From positions 1 through 64,000 of the forward strand of contig JAHQIW010007161.1 in assembly GCA_019055375.1 (NCBI GenBank): a stretch of 64,000 nucleotides of DNA, read 5' to 3'. Each line of letters begins with the position of its first letter. Positions within the stretch are counted from its first letter, which is position 1. Below the pieces are notes generated by a model. The model was not told where the DNA came from. It did no database searches and was given only the letters and a program-made list of their open reading frames with translations. This DNA is from Parelaphostrongylus tenuis (taxonomy: Eukaryota; Nematoda; Chromadorea; Rhabditida; Metastrongylidae). This document shows, in pieces, positions 1 through 11,089 of this stretch. The position numbers were made by a program, and so were the translations under genes.

Positions 1-1130
1 GCTCAAATCGAAAATTTTGAACTATATATTTCATCTTCAAAAAGGCTTTGTCATTGCGCTGAAAGAGCAGAATTAATATTTTGTTTCTCATTCAAAGATT
101 TCTCGTTGATCAAAGCTTTACCTCTAAAGTCTTAGTATTCAGGTGGTAGATCAATCTCAAGTTTCCAATGACTGATTCGATTTTTGAAATTGTCAAAGAA
201 TTACGCTGTAACAACCAAATGGAGATTGGGTTTCGGATAACTGGATAACTTTTTTACCCGCTCCTCTTTTTGTTGCCTTGGGAAAAACATAATTCCTGGT
301 TGTTTTCAATGTTCAAGTAAACAATCGATAGCTCAGATCATAGCAATTTTAGCGTTGTAATTCGTTTCCAAAAGGGCTTTTTCATTGCGCTGCTAGAGCA
401 AGATTGAATTTTATTTCTCATTCAAAAGACATCTCGCTAACCAGAGTTTTCCTTTGTAGCTTCAATAACCATTCGATAGACTAGATTATGGAATTCCAAC
501 AATTTTTTTGTTTTGAATTGACCTCGAATCACGCTCTAACAGCCAAAGGAAGATGGGGCTTCGCAAAACTGGAAAAAAGCATTGAGTGCAAAACCCAATT
601 TTTTTATTCTTCTGAAGCACTAAGAAGTCCGTTCAAGAGACCAGAATCATTTTTGGAATTTTTGAGATTTGATCTATCATTCTGTTCTTGAAACTATAAG
701 TGAGAGGCCCTGATCAGCAAGAAGTCTTCAAACGATGAACAAATTATTATTTTTGCTCTTTCAGTGCAGCAACAATGTCTTTCAGAAAACGAAATACACC
801 GCTCAAATTCTTGCTATTTAACCTATTGATTAATTACTTAAACATTGAAATTGATCAAAAAGTACGTTTTTTCAGTGGATCGAAGTGAGGAGAGGATAGT
901 TGAAGATGTCCAATTTTTGCGAAACCCAACTTTCTTCTGGCTCTTGCATCGTAATATCAGGTCCATTATTAGAAACCGTTCCATAGTGAACCTATAGGCT
1001 ACAACATTAACTGTTTTTGTGCTCTGCAACATCAAATTTGGTGAGTGCGGTAACCAAGAAAAAAATTGTAAGTAGTGAGAAAAGAAATCAGCGCTTACTA
1101 AATGTTGCAGTTTCACTGAGCTATCCAATC
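1..1130. repeat. Degenerate dispersed repeat, locally tandem (about 330-bp period)
   Basis: The phrase around 41-60 (aaaggctttgtcattgcgct) recurs around 371-392, giving a period of about 330 bp. The block goes on with motifs such as 'tggctgttacagcg' and 'gaaatacaccgctcaaa' on either strand. The same motifs recur at 13680-14130, 44010-44560, 56930-57110 and 57440-58700. No open frame of useful length has family-like content. This looks like an old, amplified, non-coding repeat. Its class is unknown. Confidence 0.6.
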
Positions 1131-1514
1131 TGGATAGCTCGACAATGACGAAAGCATTTAGTTTAGTAGTTCTTGATATTTTCTGGTTAATAGTTTAGTT
1201 TCAATAGATATTTATCAGTAACACAAGAACGGAGAGCTCTTCCGAGTAGCTCCATCAAGTAGTGTCTGTTAAAGATGTTCACTGTCGCAGTGCAGCGGAA
1301 TAATCTTGACTAGTGTATGTTTACGATGCATTGTCGATTCTCCTACTACTAAACTTTTAAAAACCTATATCACTGCATGAAACTCTTCCTTCCCTCATCT
1401 CATCATACCATGGTGCTTGGGTAAGACCCGTTCGAAAAAATAAAAATCCGACTCCTCATAAACGTCGGCAATCATGATCAACGCTATCTTACTAACTTAC
1501 ATCCAATAACATTC

Positions 1515-1700
1515 AGTGGTCTGCAAATTTTCGAACGTTAGACGAGAATCGAATTCGTATTTCAACCTTTTCAGAGGCGCGTGGTGATCGATGTGCTATT
1601 GACGCTCATGTTTCGCCATCACTCTTTCTGCGACATAAGTCATCTATCTGTCAACGATCAACGGTCGACGGTTTGGCTTGGCAGCGACATATGGTTTGAA
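1515..1700 (-). repeat. tRNA-derived SINE-like element (family 2), diverged copy
   Basis: Read on the minus strand, the segment begins with the family's TCTGTCAAC hairpin region (near 1650) and the 'agagtgatgg' block. It continues into a tRNA-like part starting GCGTCAATAG and carrying a degenerate B box (CGATTCTCG). The same layout is clearer at 20905-21137, 50706-50925 and 54186-54410. This copy is the most diverged of the set. Confidence 0.5.
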
Positions 1701-2039
1701 CACAGCACGGTCGTCAGTAGTACGTTGATTAGCACGCGCTCCTGAACGGTGAAATGACGGTTTGCCCATCCGGGTTTCAAAAATCTGCTTATCACTTAAT
1801 ATTTATGGATTCATATCTGTAACATCATACCATAACACAGTTAAGGCGGTTGATAAGTAGAATTCCAGTATCTCACAAATGTTACTTTTGAAAATTCGCT
1901 TGAGGATGGCATTTGCCCTAAAAGCGACGGCTGACATTTCGACAACTTTACTTTACCAGGGCTTAGACGTATTATTAGGCTGGAAAGATCATTCTGGAGC
2001 ACTTGTATAAAAATTAGAGTCTATGCTTAGAATTCGAGC

Positions 2040-2300
2040 AAAAATAATAATCTTCAGTATAGGCCATCGTTTTCTACAACTGCCATCGGTCCATCAAGTT
2101 TCGAAACTGGTCGAAGTACCATTCCTTTGACTCCAAATCACAAAACTCTTGACATGTTCCTTCAACTTCATCGAACGATTCAAATCGTCGGCCCTTCAAG
2201 AAGCGTTGCATTGATCGGAAAAGTCCAAATCAGATGGAGTGCATTCCGGACTGTGGGCGTGATGAGGCAATACCTCGACTCCTTCAATTCATCAAATCTG
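2040..2300 (-). pseudogene. mariner-type transposase, C-terminal fragment
   Basis: Minus-strand translation gives PHHAHSPECTPSDLDF, which matches the mariner signature around the third catalytic aspartate (PH-PYSPDLxPSDYHxF). After a frameshift it continues as FLEGRRFESFDEV and a tail ending MDRWQL, followed by a stop where mariner proteins have 'ERWQxVVxNDG'. Only about 80 residues are present, with a frameshift and a stop. The N-terminus and terminal repeats are not visible. It is an inactive relic of a cut-and-paste transposon. Confidence 0.65.
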
Positions 2301-2309
2301 TACAATAAT

Positions 2310-2980
2310 GGCGCAATAAAACAGGAACTTTGATTGTATCGTTGGACACGGCGGAGGCCTGTAGCAAAGTGAAAATAAAGCAGATGAAAATTGGGTCTTC
2401 ACTTGAAAAATCCCACATAAAAAACTGTAATAATCTTATCACATGCATGAGAGTTATCTCATACTTATTAAATTGCCCACAACTTTTTTCCAACCGTGGT
2501 ATATCATGCTATATCTAATTATCCAGTTAACATTATCTATATCCTATAATAGAAACAAAAGGCACACCCTTTAAGTGTTTGTATGGGAAAAGCCACTGGT
2601 CGATTAGCAATGGTGTAGGAAAACCGCTTTCATGTAAATACTGAGTCAAATGACTATTATAGAGGTGCCAACGGCCTTTCTGGCAACTTCAGAGTGCCTT
2701 TCATAGAGGTCATCCGTTGCGAAAAAGCAATAACTCGAACAGTCTGAACTAAAAAATTTGAAAACGATTATATTTACTGGAACGAACATCAGAATTACTA
2801 TCAGTGGCTTTTGCTTTGGCAAATTTTCACCTTTTTTCATGATGAGTGCAATAAAATTTAATTAATTTTTTGTCTTAGTTCTGAGGAACTGCTTGAAATA
2901 TTTACATGATTCAAAAGATACCTCAAGATACCTCTTCATTCGACTGCTTCCTTATAGACCTCGCTCGAAAACCCTGATAG
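2310..2980. other. No recognisable feature
   Basis: This AT-rich stretch between a mariner relic and the first palindromic repeat has short frames on both strands, but none with domain-like content, splice context or similarity to the other repeats in the window. Confidence 0.4.
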
Positions 2981-3027
2981 TCTACTAACTATACAACGTG
3001 TTTTGAGCCGTATGTGAGCTTTGATGA

Positions 3028-3075
3028 GTGCTAGACATTCGTCTGTTTCGTCCTCCAGAACACGTCAGTAGCACA
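3028..3075 (-). ncRNA. Hammerhead ribozyme-like motif (one core change)
   Basis: On the minus strand GUGCUA (3069-3074) leads into CUGACGU (3062-3068). The consensus is CUGANGA, so the last core A is U here. Then come a four-pair stem II (GUUC/GGAC), GAAAC (3045-3049), a short stem III ending in GUC, and UAGCAC (3028-3033). UAGCAC pairs perfectly with GUGCUA as stem I. The predicted cleavage site is between 3034 and 3033. The A-to-U change in the core probably weakens or kills activity. Confidence 0.6.
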
Positions 3076-3420
3076 GTTTCCTTCGATTCAGCCGATTCCC
3101 TAACTCTATACTCTATAAAGAAATTGAGGCCGATTAATGAATTACTGCAAGTCAGGTGACAGTGTCCCATGACATTATAGAGACCAGCAGTCGAGCTTGT
3201 GGCTGATAAAATGAATCATACTTCTTCATTCGGCCGCTCTTTTATAGACCTCGCTCAAAGTTTAGGATAGTCTGAAAATGACCTAAAATGGCATAAATAA
3301 TATAGTGATAATGACATAGATATAGTAGTATCTCACCTGACTTTAGGTGATTTATTGTTCGGCATCGATTCCTTTGTAGAGGAGTATAACCTCAAGGGAT
3401 TGGCTAAACCGAAGGAGTCT

Positions 3421-3467
3421 GTGCTACTGATGAATCCTGGAGGACGAGACAGGCACCTGTCTAACAC
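3421..3467 (+). ncRNA. Hammerhead ribozyme-like motif
   Basis: GUGCUA (3421-3426) is followed by an intact CUGAUGA (3427-3433), stem II AUCC/GGAC (one A-C mismatch at its base), GAGAC (consensus GAAAC), and a short stem III ACAG-GCAC-CUGU. The cleavage triplet is GUC, ending at 3461. UAACAC (3462-3467) pairs with GUGCUA at five of six positions. The one serious flaw is GAA to GAG in the core. It lies in the right arm of the palindrome and points outward, as its partner on the minus strand does. Confidence 0.62.
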
Positions 3468-4115
3468 TTATCATACCTAAAAACGGCTCAAAACATGTTA
3501 TATCAAAATTCGAAATGTTTCATCATTTTCTAATAAGATCTTAAGTAAAATATACACTCTAAGCAACTCTACGGCTTAACAGAAAATTCGCGAACTCACA
3601 AAACCCAAATGTTTTCAATTTATTTTTAATAGAATTCCATAGCAGAGGAGGGTAACCGTGAATAAATTAATTTGCAAATGTTTTTTTTTCATGTCATTCT
3701 TGTTGATTTCAGTTACCAAGCATGGGAACAAGCGGATAGGTATGTTTTCTGTTGAAACTTTGAAGTGCTGTCGCAGTAGATCATCTCTAGTCACGTATTG
3801 TGGATGATTCATCGTAGAATTTTTTGCAGTATTTTTGTAACTAACTATTTTATGGAGATGGATAAGGCATCAACATAAGCAATTTGAAAAGTCACAAATA
3901 AAGAGGAGTCTTAATGTGGTACTTTTTGGCGAAATCTTAGTCGCTTTTTGAGAAAGCATTAAATTAAGATTTATCACAATGTGCACTTCGATGTAATATA
4001 TTGCACTACTCAGACTAATTAACAACTATATGATTTACCAATTCATTGCCGCTGTAATGCTACAATAACTTTGATCAAATGGAAATATTTGCCTCAAACA
4101 TATCCTAAAACATTT

Positions 4116-5689
4116 TCAGTTTCCACCGACAGTGGCAGTTGCGGAGAAGAAGTGTGATCCAAATGGGCCCGTTACCAACATTCGTACCGCTTGATTCACA
4201 ACACTTTGCCACATCGCTCTCTGCCAGTTCGCCATGATAATGTTCGTGGTCTACACAGATTTTTTCTTTACCATATAAAGATGTTATAACAAAGGGTTAA
4301 TTCAAACCGAGAGAGATCCTGAGATTGTTGAGGGTGGACCGGTCACAGGCGCTACTCTTACGTTCTGGTCTATTGGCACACTATATACCTTCATTTGTTG
4401 TGGATCCATATTTGTGCAAAATGCAGTCACCGTGTTGCTGACGGTGATGCAAGCACTTTCATTCGGCATAACTGCAGATAAGCTAAGATTCTTAAAGTGA
4501 TATATTCGTCTTGCAAGTCAAAATTTGCGAAAAACTGAAAATAACTGTGAGTGCCGATTTTCTTCTATTAGTTAAAACTCTTCAGACCATCACCTGCAAC
4601 ACTGAGTGCTGTGCCATTCATTCTCAGTTTAAGATAGATTCAAAAAATTCGACCAAGAAGTATCAAATCCACTGGTTTAGATTTTGTTGCTGCCACAATA
4701 CTTTTTCCCGCACTCCAAGATTCTTCATAATAATTTCTAGCATGTATTTGTACTTCACAAAAAAAAATAAAGACTACCGTCCATTTTTTGATATTAGTGT
4801 GAATTTGCTTCAAATCTCTCAAAAATTAAAGATGGAATACTCACGCGTATCTGGGTCCGCTACACCGAGACGCACCTTCGGGCATTCCAGTGGGGTGTAA
4901 GTTACTGCCAGAGTAAGCTGATTCAAAATGGCCAAATGACAACATCAGGAAAGAGCTTACTACGAGCTTGGCTTTCTAGAACGTGAAAGATCTGAAACGT
5001 AAAGAGTTCGATTCGTTGATGAGCTTACTTTAGAATGTTTCTATTCAGACTATGTCAGACGGATGCAAATCATACTGGCATTGATAGGCCGCCATATTGC
5101 TAGAAAACTTGATTTTGCTTCCTACGATTATCCTCATACTGCAAAAAAAAACTTGACATCTAAGTACTACCGCTCATTGTTTGCATCACAAGACGTTCTA
5201 CAAATCCTTTGGCTACTGTCTCGTTAGTTGCAATACCAGGAACCCGAGTTGGAGCGTCGGCTGCGGTAGAGTAGACCATGACAACAGGTAATGTGAAGCT
5301 AGTGACGGTGAAGTTTCTAGTGCTTGCTGCAATAGATTCAGGTTTTTGGAACTAAGTTAAGGATATCAAAAAACCGAATCAATTGTTAAACGAATTATTT
5401 TCTAAAACGAGTTTCAGTTCTTCTTTATTCATAAATCAGATCGTTCCATAGGGAAGCTCGCCTAACTGCGGTTCTAGAGTGCTGATAAAGTTGTAAACAC
5501 ATACTATCTGCTTAGGGCTCATAAGCTTCCATTTAAGATTGGGAATATCAGAAGTGCCATAACAATATTCTAATCACTACTTTGACCTGCAGGTATCACT
5601 CCACATCCAAGCACTGTCAAGAGTGTGACCATCAACAAAATCATAAAGAAGTGGATCTGAAACTTCGCCATGTTTGCGAGAACATTCAT
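4116..5689 (-). pseudogene. Secreted five-exon family protein, copy A (broken)
   Basis: Exons in gene order are 5581-5689, 5178-5326, 4845-4991, 4308-4471 and 4116-4250. Exon 1 encodes a signal peptide ending GCGVIPAGQ. Exon 2 gives STRNFTVTSFTLPVVMVYST. Exon 3 gives the ALLPDA-type segment, exon 4 a segment ending TISGSLS, and exon 5 MANWQRAMWQSVVNQAVRML and a stop. Two lesions stand out. A single-base deletion in exon 3 near 4930-4937 shifts the frame. The donor after exon 2 reads ATGAGC instead of GTGAGC (5172-5177). An acceptor (ttttcag) lies 9 nt before the ATG. Either lesion could be an assembly error, but two together suggest a dead copy. Function is unknown. Confidence 0.8.
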
Positions 5690-6720
5690 TTTTGGCTCCT
5701 GAAAAGTGAAGTAAATATTTTGTGCACAACTGCAACCAAACTGAAAAGTTTTCTGCCTCAGATCATTTGTAAGGCTAGAGTGGAATGAGTACTTAGCGCA
5801 GGTGACACCACGTTGAAGACAACTTTTTGAATCCAAGACCTTCAAGTGTTCCTAATTCGCTTGATTCAAAGAAAATCTTCCAGAGCACGCTCTGCGACAA
5901 ATTCCACTGAAGTATGAGGAGATGGTTGCTAGATGAAATGCATGTCAATTGTTAGTAACAATGAGCTGTGAAGAAGAAACCACGGAGCCGGGAACTTCCG
6001 CAAATGACTCATTTTCTTGAGCGCGGCAAGGTGAATTCGTAGCGCCTTCTCAATTCTGATGCTGTAAAATAGAAGCTTAATTTCCCTGAAATAATATAAT
6101 AGAAGTCGACAAAACGCAGAACAAGTCCTTTTTCAAGAGGTTATCTTCAACTGTAGTAATCGGCTGACGAAAACAAAGAATAATCCTTGTTGCAAAACGT
6201 TTTTGGCTACAACTTTCTCAAAAAGTAAAATTGTACTTGGTCAAGAAGTGGTATTCGCTTTAGCCTCTCTCATTTATTCTCCAACGAAATCACCTTTGCT
6301 GATGGGAGGCCGAGTGACACTCAAGATAAGAAAGTTCTTACGAGTTCTAAACGATTCTAGACAGCCAAAGAATGATATGCCATCAACAGTCCATTAGTAT
6401 AAAAAAAGGAGAGCAGTGCCACAGTTGATCTAAAAAAGACAGTTGCATTAGGACAATAATCTTTGATGTGAGGCAAAACATTTTGATACCTTCCACAAGT
6501 GGATATTTAAGTGAGCGTTGTTAAGAACTATGAAGAGGAATTTTATGAAGCTTTTTCTCACTCTCTTAGACGTTTTACGTTTTTCATTTATGTGGATGTT
6601 TATGAATGCCTTGAATTCTTTGTAATATCTCCATCTGCGCAGGCAAATCAGAAATTGTTGTTGTACATTCCGCATAGTGAAGTCGCATTTTACTGAGTCT
6701 TCTCACAAGTTTTGACAAGA
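5690..6720 (-). other. 5' flank of copy A, conserved among gene copies
   Basis: This region upstream of copy A has no supported gene. It matches the 5' flanks of copies B, C, E and F in order, although diverged. Shared pieces are a block beginning near 6000 (copy B 9970-10080), a 'ggaggccgagtgacactcaa' block near 6304 (copy F 42050), and a block at 6511-6700. The last corresponds to 10500-10640, 20440-20600, 40840-41030 and 42290-42440. Parts of the last block have an open frame on the plus strand, but the frame is not kept between copies. I read it as non-coding flank that was co-duplicated. Confidence 0.55.
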
Positions 6721-7470
6721 CTATATGATTATTTCTTCTTACCTAGGTTGGTTATTCGTTTGTCCCTGACTGATTCAACTGCTCAAATTTCGTGGTTCTA
6801 CAATTAATTTGGTTATGGAAAGGTTATTTATGTGGAGATTTCAAGTATATTTCAGTACTTGGTTCCTTCATAGAACTGTAAGAAAACTTTGTTCAGTCGT
6901 TCTGTGAGAAATAACTTTTTTTCATTTGCTAAATACTCGCAGAGAATCAGCGGTCTAGTGCCTAGTGTAACTCAGCGCGGCTCAGACCCAGGTTGATTTA
7001 TCACCCTCCAGCACATTCCGACAATCAATAATGATGCCCCTCAGAACGCCTCAGCCTGGCTATCCTCGCTAATTCAAAGACATCTGCACAAATAGTATTT
7101 TACAAGGTGTATAAGTAGACGAATTCTCAATCATGCTATGAGCAGAATGAGACGAATTGAATGTTGGAAGTAGTGGAATCCCCATGTGGAAAAAAGGATC
7201 AGCTTAATTTCGAAAGTGATAAAAAATAAGCTCAATTTAAATTAACAACAATGGGTGATCTCTTAAAGTGAGAACGGACTCTGTTCGGTGGAAACGGCCA
7301 CTGACTGCAGTGCGATCTGGGCATCCACGCGGTGGCGAATTTGTTAAAAATGTCCATAGCTTTGACAAAATGTAGAAATCATTATAAATAGTTTCAGTTT
7401 TGACAGCTTTTCATTGCTTTATTGCTCTACTTGACTTTAAGACTTGATAAATATTTTGGAGTGGTTTTGA
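6721..7470. other. No recognisable feature
   Basis: Nothing in this stretch matches the gene family, the reverse-transcriptase relics or the palindromic repeats. A slightly GC-richer patch at about 6950-7080 is not open in any frame. Confidence 0.35.
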
Positions 7471-7476
7471 GAAACC

Positions 7477-7692
7477 TTATAAAAATGCACGTAATTTGCA
7501 ACATTCCATCGTTCTCGTATAGGTGCGACTACAGATCTTACAGTTGCAGCCATCAAAATGGGATATTTGAAATGTATTTGGACCACAGCTACCTCGTTTA
7601 TCACTTTGAAGTGCTTTCATGGGACATGTGGTAGCACCACAACTGCGTAGGAAAAATCCCCAGTTTCCAAGATGCGAGTTTTTCGTTTTCAT
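7477..7692 (-). pseudogene. Cysteine-rich, zinc-finger-like exon fragment (copy 1)
   Basis: The minus-strand frame reads CPMKALQSDKRGSCG and then CKICSRTYTR, with paired cysteines. It is similar at DNA and protein level to 36990-37213, where the matching part reads MKDLQNDKQ...CKSCGSAFQRKRNAL. The second copy resembles half of a C2H2-type zinc finger (C-x2-C-x3-F...L...H). Each copy sits 0.4-1 kb beyond the stop of a secreted-family gene (B and E), on the same strand. No start, splice partner or full finger is visible. Confidence 0.4.
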
Positions 7693-8054
7693 ATAGACGA
7701 ATCGATTTCTTAAATAAGGTGTAGAACACCTTTACATAGAAAAATTTGCACTCAACAATCCTATACTACTGAAGATCTATATGTCTGAAGATGTAAATTT
7801 GAAAAATGACCTTTCTTGGTTATTTATTTACTTGAGATCGCCTAACATATATGGGTACTTCTCATAGGCTACAAGCGCGTTTCTAGTTAAAGCCTTGAAA
7901 ATGTTCGTGCAGATCCCGTTCTAGTTTCTTTTATCAAATATTTCATTGTTCGTCCATGTGGTGCTTCTCCAACAGACCGCTAAACTCAAAATCTATCTCA
8001 TGGAACGCTTCAATTTATTGCTCTGAATAATCAGCGTTTAGATAATTTTCTCCG

Positions 8055-8060
8055 TTTATT
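8055..8060 (-). other. Poly(A) signal AATAAA of copy B
   Basis: On the minus strand AATAAA occurs 74 nt after the stop codon, within a 'gcaacaataaacgg' context. The same context is found after copy G (51565-51570). Confidence 0.55.
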
Positions 8061-8133
8061 GTTGCAGTAATGTTACAATAAATGACGGCTCAGTAAAAAT
8101 GCTTGCTTCAGATATACAACATAAATTTTGGTT

Positions 8134-9653
8134 TCAGTCGACAGCAGCAAATGCCGAGCGGAAGTGCGATTCAAATGGACCCGATGCCAGCATTCGAATC
8201 GCTCGATTCACAACACTTTGCCACATTGCTTTCGACCAACTCGCCATGATAAAGTTTGTGGTCTGCAGTGAACTCTTTTTTCACAAAACAAAGTTGCTTA
8301 GATAAGAAGGATCAAGCTCATACCGAGAGAGACCCCGAAATTGTTAAGGGTGGGCCGGACACAGGCGTTATTTTCACATCCGCATCTACGACCTGTGGTA
8401 GCAGCGTGCATGACTTCATTTCGCGTGCATTCATATTAGAGCAAATTGCCGTCACCGTGTTGTCAATAATGATGCAACTCATTTCATTCGCATTGACTGC
8501 AATAAACTATGAACGTCAAAAAGACTTATATTCTTATATGGCAAAAATCTGAGAACACTTTCAAGCACTGATGTTCTTCCATTATTTGTAATTTTTCAAA
8601 TCATCACTTGAGATATTGATTGTGGTACCATTCTCAAGGAATAGATACATAAAAAATTATTTAAACACATCGCAGTCACAGGGTTTGAATTTTGTTTGGG
8701 TTATAGTATTTCTCCTTTTATTTCAAGACCCTTTATGTGATCCTCTAGCAATTGTTTGCATGTCAGAGAGTACGAAAAATAGCCGCGGTTTTTTTTTGAT
8801 ACTTGTTGTACTTCTGCTTCAAATATCTCGTAAGTTAGAAATTAATTACCCACTCCGATTAACGTCTGCTTCACCGAAACGCACAATCGGGCACTCCAAT
8901 GGTGTGTAATTAACTGTCACAGTAAGCTGACTCAAAATAGCCGAGATGACAGCATCAGGTAAGAGTGCATTACGAGCCTGACCTTCTAGAACGTCAGAGA
9001 CCTGAAGAGCAATTTTTTCTTATTTCAAAGGCTCATTTAGAAGTGTCTCAAATTAATTTGTGCAAAACGGTGCAAATAGTATCAACATTGAAAAGGCAAA
9101 TATCGTTCGCCAGTTGAAGCTCACTTTCTACGCCGTTTCAGGTATAGCATAAAGCAAGAGAACACTTGCTTACTGTTTGCTTAACAAGACGTTCAACAAA
9201 TCCTTTAGCTCCTGCCTCGGTAGTTGCAATACCAGGGACTTGGGCCGATACAGCAGGTGCGGTGGAGTAAACCATAGCGACAGGCAAAGTGAAGCCAGTG
9301 ACAGTGAAGTTTCTAGTGCTCCCTGCAACAGAATTCCAAAGCTTTCTTTGACGAATAGTTAGCAGCGAAGTCACTATATTAAGCAATTTCTCTTCTTTTT
9401 CTCCCAGACTTCAAATTCTTTCTTGAGAGGACTCGGACTGCGACGTTTCAAAGCACTGGTCACGTGTTCAACGTTTTCATTCTGTTGAATATCATACACT
9501 TTCAAAACTGAAAGTATCTGAAGTGCCATAACAATATTCCCTACCTTGACCGGCCGGCATCACACCACATCCAAACACTGTCGCAATTGTGGCCAACAAC
9601 AAAATTATGATGTGGTCCGTCCGAACTCCCGCTTTGTTTATAGGAAAACCCAT
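8134..9653 (-). CDS. Small secreted protein of a duplicated nematode family, copy B (intact, 235 aa)
   Basis: Five exons in gene order: 9545-9653, 9174-9322, 8854-9001, 8324-8496, 8134-8262 (708 nt; phases 1, 0, 1, 0). All donors are GT and acceptors AG. There is no internal stop. Exon 1 starts MGFPINKAGV, then a hydrophobic signal peptide (IIILLLATIATVF) ending in GCGVMPAGQ. Exon 2 has TLPVAMVYST and VPGIATTEAGAKGFVERLV. Exon 3 has ARNALLPDAVISAILSQL and YTPLECP. Exon 4 has IIIDNTVTAICSNM and PPLTISGSLS. Exon 5 has MASWSKAMWQSVVNRAIRML, ending AAVD. About five cysteines remain after the signal peptide, suggesting a secreted disulfide-bonded protein. I do not recognise the family and assign no function. 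The start is set by the splice acceptor 9 nt upstream. Confidence 0.85.
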
Positions 9654-9664
9654 TTTTAGTCCCT
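9654..9664 (-). promoter_or_regulatory. Probable trans-splice acceptor and 9-nt leader of copy B
   Basis: On the minus strand, ctgtttag is followed by ggactaaaa and then ATG. The AG is at 9663-9664. Copies A (ttttcag + 9 nt) and G (tttcag + 9 nt) have the same spacing. Spliced-leader addition is the simplest explanation in a nematode. A 5'-UTR intron is the alternative. Confidence 0.6.
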
Positions 9665-11089
9665 AAACAGCTAAGCAAATCATGAGCTCAATTTAACCAA
9701 GCTCATAATTTCGTACCAGATATTTCACAAGGCAACAACGAATTTGATGCTTAGCAATTGGACGTGCGTGGTGTCGCTTTGGCTCCTTTTCGAACTTTCC
9801 TAGAGTCTTAAAGGTTCAATTTATTTGAAGCAAAATATTTCGAAAAAGCTTTGTGATAGATTCTGTCAAGCACGGGGTCAATTGGATAGTGAATTGAAGT
9901 GCATGTCAGAGTTCTCATGACAATAAGCTGCATAATAGATCACTGAACAAAATTTTCAACGAAGCAGCAATTTCTAGAGTGGTGTAGCTTGAGGTACCCG
10001 CGTTCTATTTCAGACGCTGCGACATAAAATCTCCACTTTCTCAAAAACAGAATATCTGCAGTCGACAGAACACCTAACTTAAATAAGCACTTCTGAAAAA
10101 ATTTTGCAAAAGAAGGTATTGATTAACAGATACGAAGCATAGCTTCGCTGCGAAATATTTCTGGCTACAATTTTCTGTAAAGCAAAAATCGCCTTTATCA
10201 ACTTCTGATGCTCTATACTCTTACATTTAGTACCTGTGAAATCATGTCTGCTAATGGAGAGGCTTACTTACACTTAAAATAGGAAGTTTTACAGAGTTTC
10301 GATGAAGAGCTCAGGAACAAGTGGGTGATGGCATGTCTCCAAAGAGCGCCAGTAGAAGGAAGAAAAATTGTAGCCATGTTAAAATTGATCACAGGCAGAA
10401 AAATTTTATGAACAAATCTTGTTGTGAAAAAAGGAGAATCATAACTTCAATGAAACTACCAATTTATCGAAATGGGTACACTAGACGCATAAGCAACCAA
10501 GTATGATGGCACTGAGCGAAGGCTTCTTTGCTTATGAAACGCCCTCAAATTTTCCATAATGTGCTCACAAAACAGAAGATGTTGTTGTGCATTACGTATG
10601 AGTTCCCATTTCATTTGTGTAACACTTCAAAGGGCTATTTTCTTCTTTTGCTTTCTCGCTTGGAGGCATCATCGCATAGTTTTCTTATGATAAACGATCA
10701 ATGCGAATCAATCTTATCCTAGGTTTCCAAAGTTATTCGAAAATTCTTACCCATAACAATACTCTAAAGTAGGTGTTGCTGGGTCTTATGCGAGAAAGAA
10801 TTTTACTCAATGCGACTACGACATTTTTGTGACTGGATTAAAGTAGCACTCCAGTTTGCATTATATAAAAGCAGTAGTGCATACAATGGAGTGGATTTTG
10901 AACTATGCAGCACATTTTGCTGACGGTTGTATTTCCAACAAAATGAGAAATCTTTTGAAACATATTTCCTTCACTATGGAAGTCACTTGCATGTGCAGAA
11001 AATCCCATTCGTTTTCGACAAGTTAGCAAGAAATCTTTGTCGCAACATAGTAAATTTTGTTTTGTCTCTTCGACGAGCTACAATCTGAG

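Larger units (their letters stand above)
2985..3500. mobile_element. Palindromic (foldback) repeat with two hammerhead-like motifs, copy 1
   Basis: The left arm (about 2993-3170) is an inverted, diverged copy of the right arm (about 3335-3495). Shared blocks include the outer 'gttttgagccg' / 'cggctcaaaac', the ribozyme core, the 'aaggaatcga' segment and 'tcacctgac' near the centre. The middle (3175-3330) holds 'gaccagcagtcgagct' and 'tagacctcgctcaaa' segments that recur in the other copies. There is no coding capacity. It is probably a non-autonomous element whose mobiliser is unknown. Confidence 0.7.

Noticed and set aside
4511..4900. 129-codon plus-strand frame
   Set aside because: It spans intron 3 and the end of exon 3 of copy A in antisense and has no independent support.
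5582..5788. Plus-strand frame over exon 1 of copy A (similar frame at 39639-39872)
   Set aside because: It is antisense to the signal-peptide exon. Its recurrence in copy E is explained by exon homology.
8256..8552. 98-codon plus-strand frame
   Set aside because: It overlaps exons 4 and 5 of copy B in antisense. The minus-strand exons have family-wide motifs and splice sites, and the plus frame does not recur in other copies.
9177..9362. Plus-strand frame beginning MLNKTFNKSF, also seen in antisense to copy G (49638-49919)
   Set aside because: It recurs only because it is the antisense of conserved exon 2. Frame conservation follows the sense strand.
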